From: an uncultured Bacillaceae bacterium
GTDB lineage: Bacteria > Bacillota > Bacilli > Bacillales > Caldibacillaceae
Direction of reading: 5' to 3'
NCBI GenBank assembly: GCA_937951955.1
Contig: CALGAD010000085.1
Location: 1 to 10,182, forward strand
Length of the DNA stretch: 10,182 nt
Part shown: in pieces, positions 6,576 through 10,182 of the stretch
Layout: the number at the start of each line of letters is the position of its first letter
Position numbering within the stretch: the first letter of the stretch is position 1
Program-made: the position numbers and the translations under genes
The notes under the pieces: generated by a model
What the model was told of the DNA's origin: nothing
The model's database searches: none
Seen by the model: only the letters and a program-made list of their open reading frames with translations

Positions 6576-7664
6576 ATGCTTACCCGATTTGTGCAGATTT
6601 CGTTTTTATTAATCGGATCCATATTGGGTCTCATGTTTTTGCCTGTATTATTTGAACTAATAAATGTTGATCATATTATCGTGTTGAATAATCCTTATAC
6701 ATCAGCAATTTTAGGTGCTATTATATTCTATCTTATGACATTTTGGGCAGTACGTTATGTTGTTGATTTTATTAAACGCCTGGAAGAAGGTTTATTAAAG
6801 GCTCCAATACTCGATTTAATCTTTGGAACAATCGGTGCAATTCTAGGGCTGCTTGTAGCCTTTTTAGTAAACTTTGCTTTAGAAGGTATTCGGTTACCGA
6901 TTATTAACGATGTCGTTCCAATTTTCTTAACGTTAATTTTCGGTTATTTAGGTTTTCGTGTCGGTTTTAAGAAACGGGACGAATTATTAAGCCTTTTTGC
7001 CAATCGCAACCATAAAAAGAAAGCAGGTCATTTAGAAGAGAAGGAACAACTGCAATCGAATATTAAACTGTTGGATACGAGCGTGATTATCGACGGTAGG
7101 ATAGCGGATATTTGTCAAACCGGTTTTCTCGAAGGAACTATCGTTATTCCGCAATTTGTATTGGAAGAATTGCAGCATATCGCTGATTCTTCCGATGCGT
7201 TAAAGCGAAATCGTGGAAGAAGAGGTCTGGATATATTAAATAAAATTCAGAAAGAACTTCCCATTAAAGTTGAAGTGTATGAGGGAGATTTTGAAGACAT
7301 TCAAGAAGTGGACAGCAAGCTCGTGAAACTGGCCAAGATCACCCATGGTACAGTAGTGACCAACGATTTTAACTTGAACAAAGTATGTGAATTGCACAAT
7401 GTGAAAGTTTTAAATATTAATGATTTAGCCAATGCGTTGAAGCCGGTTGTCCTGCCTGGTGAAGAAATGGTTGTTCACGTCATCAAAGATGGGAAAGAAC
7501 AGGATCAAGGTGTGGCCTATCTCGATGACGGTACGATGATCGTTGTGGAAGAAGGTAGAAATTATATCGGTAAAACAATTAATGTGTTGGTAACGAGCGT
7601 TTTGCAAACATCGGCAGGAAGGATGATTTTTGCAAAACCAAAATCGTTAGAAAAGGCGTTATAA
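6576..7664 (+). CDS. yacL: YacL-type membrane protein with PIN and TRAM domains
   Basis: The 362-residue protein has four predicted membrane helices (about 6-25, 43-62, 82-100, 111-130), then a basic patch (RNHKKK, 144-149) and a cytosolic PIN domain starting at LLDTSVIIDGRI (165-176). PIN acidic residues are visible: D167, D173, an EE pair at 198-199, and D264 in VTNDFNLNK. A TRAM domain, usually an RNA-binding fold, follows (about 290-352). The combination suggests a membrane-anchored ribonuclease, but family substrates are not established and activity is an inference. It corresponds to B. subtilis yacL, often misnamed PilT-like. The ATG at 6576 is chosen for AGGAGGTG (6563-6570); an in-frame start at 6546 would overlap that site. 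It sits where disA-yacL is expected, with disA missing, and has its own candidate promoter. Confidence 0.93.
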   Translation: MLTRFVQISFLLIGSILGLMFLPVLFELINVDHIIVLNNPYTSAILGAIIFYLMTFWAVRYVVDFIKRLEEGLLKAPILDLIFGTIGAILGLLVAFLVNFALEGIRLPIINDVVPIFLTLIFGYLGFRVGFKKRDELLSLFANRNHKKKAGHLEEKEQLQSNIKLLDTSVIIDGRIADICQTGFLEGTIVIPQFVLEELQHIADSSDALKRNRGRRGLDILNKIQKELPIKVEVYEGDFEDIQEVDSKLVKLAKITHGTVVTNDFNLNKVCELHNVKVLNINDLANALKPVVLPGEEMVVHVIKDGKEQDQGVAYLDDGTMIVVEEGRNYIGKTINVLVTSVLQTSAGRMIFAKPKSLEKAL

Positions 7665-7665
7665 T

Positions 7666-7693
7666 AGGGGGGTCATCAGGGCCTCCTTTTCTT
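7666..7693 (+). terminator. Weak hairpin terminator between yacL and ispD
   Basis: AGGGGG (7666-7671) can pair with CCTCCT (7682-7687), with one G-U pair, around a ten-base loop, and runs into TTTTCTT (7687-7693). The stem is short, so termination is probably incomplete. It lies at once after the yacL stop and before ispD, and no clear promoter follows, so ispD probably depends on read-through. Confidence 0.5.
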
Positions 7694-7736
7694 ATCTACA
7701 TATTTAGTTTCTTTCAATTGAATGGGAGATTCGTCA

Positions 7737-8438
7737 ATGAAATATACGGCTGTAATCCCCGCGGCGGGAAGCGGAAAGCGGATGGGCTTAGAAAAGAGCA
7801 AACTATTCATTAAGTTAGCAGAAATACCCATTATCGTTCGGACACTGGCTGTGTTTGAAAAAGATTCATGGTGTGACAGCATCGTATTAGTAGTCGCTGC
7901 AGCGGATCGTCTTGAGATGGAAAAGTTGGTTGAACAATACGGTTTACAAAAAGTGACCGCCATTGTGCCCGGCGGTCCTGAACGCCAGCACAGTGTGTTT
8001 GCCGGATTAAAAGCTGTCCGCAACAGTCAGATCGTCGTTGTCCATGATGGGGCAAGGCCATTTATCCAGATAGAAAAAATTCACGATGTTGTCCTGGCTG
8101 CTGAAAAATATGGTGCAGCTGTGCCCGGAGTACCTGTAAACGATACGATTAAATATGTCCATCACAACAAAGTGATAGAAACACCCGAACGAAAATACCT
8201 TCGCGCGATCCAAACGCCACAAGCATTCTATTATGATTTACTGAATGACGCTCATCTTGCAGCAAACCGGGAACAATTTATAGGGACAGATGATGCGACA
8301 TTAGTGGAGCGGATTGGCCATGCGGTGGCGGTCGTGCCGGGAGATTATTTAAATATTAAAATTACTACCCGGGAAGATCTCATTTTTGCCCGGGGGATTT
8401 TGCATACGCAAAGTCGGGGTGGGGAAGATGATGTGTGA
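7737..8438 (+). CDS. ispD: IspD, 2-C-methyl-D-erythritol 4-phosphate cytidylyltransferase
   Basis: IspD joins CTP and methylerythritol phosphate to make CDP-methylerythritol, the third step of the MEP isoprenoid pathway in the cytosol. The 233 residues match the single-domain enzyme. The N-terminal nucleotide-binding loop is VIPAAGSGKRMG (6-17, with K14 and R15). It is followed by ERQHSV (82-87), HDGARPF (103-109), VNDTIK (134-139), QTPQAF (159-164), TDDATLVE (184-191) and NIKIT (206-210), all usual for the family. No IspF domain is fused at the C-terminus. The ATG at 7737 is chosen because GGGAGA (7724-7729) precedes it by seven bases; an ATG at 7722 would add five residues and lacks a site. 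In Bacillus the next gene is normally ispF, which is absent here. Confidence 0.96.
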   Translation: MKYTAVIPAAGSGKRMGLEKSKLFIKLAEIPIIVRTLAVFEKDSWCDSIVLVVAAADRLEMEKLVEQYGLQKVTAIVPGGPERQHSVFAGLKAVRNSQIVVVHDGARPFIQIEKIHDVVLAAEKYGAAVPGVPVNDTIKYVHHNKVIETPERKYLRAIQTPQAFYYDLLNDAHLAANREQFIGTDDATLVERIGHAVAVVPGDYLNIKITTREDLIFARGILHTQSRGGEDDV

Positions 8439-8480
8439 GGCAAGTGGTTTTCGGATGAATCAGCGACGGCCATTAAGAGA

Positions 8481-8506
8481 ACTACAATCCTGATGAAATT
8501 TGTAGT
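8481..8506. repeat. Inverted repeat in the ispD-gltX gap
   Basis: ACTACAA (8481-8487) and TTGTAGT (8500-8506) form a perfect 7-bp inverted repeat around a 12-base centre. No T run follows, so it does not look like a terminator. Its right end touches TAAAAT (8506-8511), a five-of-six match to a -10 box without a good -35. An operator for gltX is possible but unproven. Confidence 0.5.
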
Positions 8507-8574
8507 AAAATGAGGGTTGGAATCATTATCGTTCTTATTACATGTTAAGGAATTTGAATCTTGGAGGTAAAATC

Positions 8575-10029
8575 ATGGCAGAAGTTCGTGTAAGATATGC
8601 GCCAAGTCCAACGGGACATTTACATATCGGCAATGCGAGAACAGCATTATTTAACTACTTATTTGCCCGCAATCAAAACGGGAAATTTATCATTCGGATT
8701 GAAGATACAGATCAAAAGCGAAATGTTGCGGGCGGCGAGGAAAGCCAGTTAAAATATTTAAAATGGCTCGGCATCGACTGGGATGAAAGTGTAGATGTTG
8801 GTGGTGAGTACGGTCCGTATCGCCAATCGGAGCGTTTAGATATTTACAAGAAGTATTATACAGAGCTGCTTGAAAAAGGCTATGCTTATAAATGCTATTG
8901 TACGGATGAAGAACTGGAGCAGGAGCGGGAAGAGCAACGAGCTAAGGGAATTGTCCCGCATTATACAGGAAAATGCCGTCATTTAACGAAAGAAGAACAA
9001 GAACGTTTAGAAAAAGAAGGAAGAAAACCGGCAATCCGGTTTAAAGTGCCGGAAGGAAAAGTGATTAAATTTAATGATATGGTTAAAGGAGAAGTTTCCT
9101 TCGAAACGAAAGATATTAGCGATTTCGTCATTGTGAAAAATGATGGCTGGCCGCTTTATAATTTTGCGGTTGTCGTTGATGATCATTTAATGAAAATTAC
9201 ACACGTATTGCGGGGTGACGATCATATTTCCAACACCCCGAAACAAATCTTGATTTATGAAGCCCTTGGCTGGGAACCACCGATTTTCGGTCATATGACT
9301 TTGATTGTCAATGAGCAACATAAAAAATTAAGTAAACGGGATGAATCGATTATCCAGTTTATTGAACAATATGAGGAGCTCGGCTATTTACCGGAAGCCT
9401 TATTTAACTTCATCACATTCCTCGGCTGGTCTCCTGGTGGGGAACGGGAAATCTTTTCGAAAGAGGAATTAATCGAAATTTTTGATCCGAATCGACTATC
9501 GAAATCACCAGCCGTGTTTGATCAGAAAAAACTTCTCTGGATGAATAACCAGTATATGAAAATGCAAGATTTAGATCGGGTGGTCGACCTTGCGCTGCCT
9601 CATCTAATCAAGGCCGGTAAAGTTTCGGAAAAACCGAGCCCGGAAGAATTCGAATACGCACGGAAAGTGATCGCGCTGTATCAAGAACAAATGAGCTACG
9701 GTGCAGAAATTGTCGAGTTAACGGAAATCTTTTATCAAGATGATGTGCATTATGATGAAGAATGTCAACAAGTCTTAAATGAAGAACAAACACCGGAAGT
9801 TTTAAAGGCATTTTTACAGGAGATAGAAAATATCGATGTCTTTGAACATAGTGAAATAAAAGCCGCGATGAAGCGGACGCAAAAGACAAGTGGCTATAAA
9901 GGGAAAAAATTATTTATGCCGATTCGGGTTGCTGTTACAGGTTCAACTCATGGGCCGGATATCGCCAGTTCCCTCGAACTGATCGGGAAAGAAAAAACAG
10001 TCAACCGAATCAAGAATCTTTTGAATTAA
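8575..10029 (+). CDS. gltX: GltX, glutamyl-tRNA synthetase
   Basis: GltX attaches glutamate to tRNA(Glu). In most Bacillaceae it also charges tRNA(Gln), corrected later by GatCAB; that second role is known from the family and not visible here. The 484 residues match the usual length. The class I signature is at the N-terminus: PSPTGHLHIGNA (10-21, HIGH-type site) and the lysine loop KLSKR (251-255). A C-x-C-x24-C-x-H zinc site is visible (C107, C109, C134, H136). The region RGDDHISNT (213-221) is typical of the catalytic core. The C-terminal 150 or so residues form the helical anticodon-binding part. The ATG at 8575 follows GGAGGT (8563-8568); the frame is open to an ATG at 8542, before that site. 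No GC-rich terminator follows, and the next promoter overlaps its stop codon. Confidence 0.98.
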   Translation: MAEVRVRYAPSPTGHLHIGNARTALFNYLFARNQNGKFIIRIEDTDQKRNVAGGEESQLKYLKWLGIDWDESVDVGGEYGPYRQSERLDIYKKYYTELLEKGYAYKCYCTDEELEQEREEQRAKGIVPHYTGKCRHLTKEEQERLEKEGRKPAIRFKVPEGKVIKFNDMVKGEVSFETKDISDFVIVKNDGWPLYNFAVVVDDHLMKITHVLRGDDHISNTPKQILIYEALGWEPPIFGHMTLIVNEQHKKLSKRDESIIQFIEQYEELGYLPEALFNFITFLGWSPGGEREIFSKEELIEIFDPNRLSKSPAVFDQKKLLWMNNQYMKMQDLDRVVDLALPHLIKAGKVSEKPSPEEFEYARKVIALYQEQMSYGAEIVELTEIFYQDDVHYDEECQQVLNEEQTPEVLKAFLQEIENIDVFEHSEIKAAMKRTQKTSGYKGKKLFMPIRVAVTGSTHGPDIASSLELIGKEKTVNRIKNLLN

Positions 10030-10054
10030 CATTTTTTAAAAAATGTAATATAGT
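10026..10054 (+). promoter_or_regulatory. Sigma-A promoter of the downstream T-box operon
   Basis: TTAACA (10026-10031, five of six) is spaced exactly 17 bases from TATAGT (10049-10054, five of six). The -35 box overlaps the gltX stop codon. The predicted start is near 10061, a short distance before the T-box leader. The spacer is largely filled by a perfect AT palindrome. Confidence 0.75.
10029..10046. repeat. Perfect 18-bp palindrome in the promoter spacer
   Basis: ACATTTTTTAAAAAATGT reads the same on both strands. It lies between the -35 and -10 boxes of the promoter at 10026-10054. Its T6-A6 core could alter DNA shape, bind a repressor, or act as a very weak terminator for gltX. No GC pairs beyond two are in the stem, so strong termination is unlikely. 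Confidence 0.85.
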
Positions 10055-10060
10055 ATGAAT

Positions 10061-10182
10061 ACCTAGTTGAAAGAACGAAATAATGGGACGAAATCGACGA
10101 CGGGGAGAAGTAAATATCGATGCTTTACCAGAGAGGATTACCATCGGCTGGAAGTAATCCAAAGCCTCTCGATATTGAAATG
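10061..10182 (+). promoter_or_regulatory. T-box riboswitch leader, Stem I (partial, cut by window edge)
   Basis: Stem I of a tRNA-sensing T-box is clear. AGTA (10109-10112) is the 5' side of the specifier loop. Above it AATATCGA (10113-10120) pairs with TCGATATT (10169-10176), GCTTT (10122-10126) with AAAGC (10161-10165), and GGATTAC (10135-10141) with GTAATCC (10154-10160). The AGAGAG motif (10130-10135) and the GCTG-containing distal loop (10142-10153) are typical. The window ends at GAAATG, inside the specifier loop, so the specifier codon, antiterminator and regulated gene are not seen. In B. subtilis the gene after gltX is cysE with a cysteine T-box, so cysE-cysS is the likely target; the visible TG would fit a cysteine codon. 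Confidence 0.88.

Noticed and set aside
8439..8511. Possible ispF remnant after the ispD stop
   Set aside because: Translation in the ispD frame gives a short open stretch with no IspF motif, and I could not find the GxGxDxH start or the C-terminal pattern. It is too short to claim as a pseudogene.
8521..8541. Fur-box-like AATCATTATC sequence before gltX
   Set aside because: Only one half resembles the consensus; the mirrored half is missing and gltX is not an expected Fur target.
1..10182. Mobile elements, CRISPR arrays, defence genes
   Set aside because: No transposase, integrase, terminal repeats, evenly spaced repeats or defence-type domains are visible. The window is a conserved housekeeping block.

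Overview
The window looks like a low-to-moderate GC member of the Bacillaceae (Firmicutes). It carries the class III heat-shock operon ctsR-mcsA-mcsB-clpC, followed by radA, yacL (membrane PIN/TRAM protein), ispD, gltX, and the start of a T-box leader. This is the conserved Bacillus block that sits just downstream of an rRNA operon, and the first 33 bases are indeed the 3' end of a 5S rRNA. Genus cannot be fixed from the sequence alone. All genes lie on the + strand.

Layout. 1-33: 3' end of 5S rRNA. 37-85: rRNA operon terminator. 87-363: AT-rich intergenic region ending in a sigma-A-type promoter (-10 TATAAT). 364-380: tandem heptad CtsR operator over the predicted transcription start. 439-4979: the tightly packed ctsR-mcsA-mcsB-clpC operon, closed by a hairpin at 5007-5048. 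5090-6466: radA. 6576-7661: yacL, with its own candidate promoter. 7666-7693: weak hairpin. 7737-8438: ispD. 8575-10029: gltX. 10026-10054: a good promoter overlapping the gltX stop. 10061-10182: T-box Stem I, cut by the window edge inside the specifier loop; by gene order it probably controls cysE/cysS.

How the genes work together. CtsR represses the operon through its operator. McsA and McsB form the protein-arginine kinase system that inactivates CtsR under stress and marks damaged proteins with phosphoarginine. ClpC is the AAA+ unfoldase that receives those substrates and passes them to ClpP, which is not in the window. RadA serves recombination and repair, IspD isoprenoid synthesis and GltX glutamyl-tRNA formation.

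The most notable point is what is absent. Relative to Bacillus subtilis gene order, disA (c-di-AMP synthase) is missing between radA and yacL, and ispF is missing between ispD and gltX, with only 109 and 136 bases left at these places. I see no undescribed multi-gene system here. The best leads are the two missing genes, the truncated T-box, and several unexplained palindromes at promoters.
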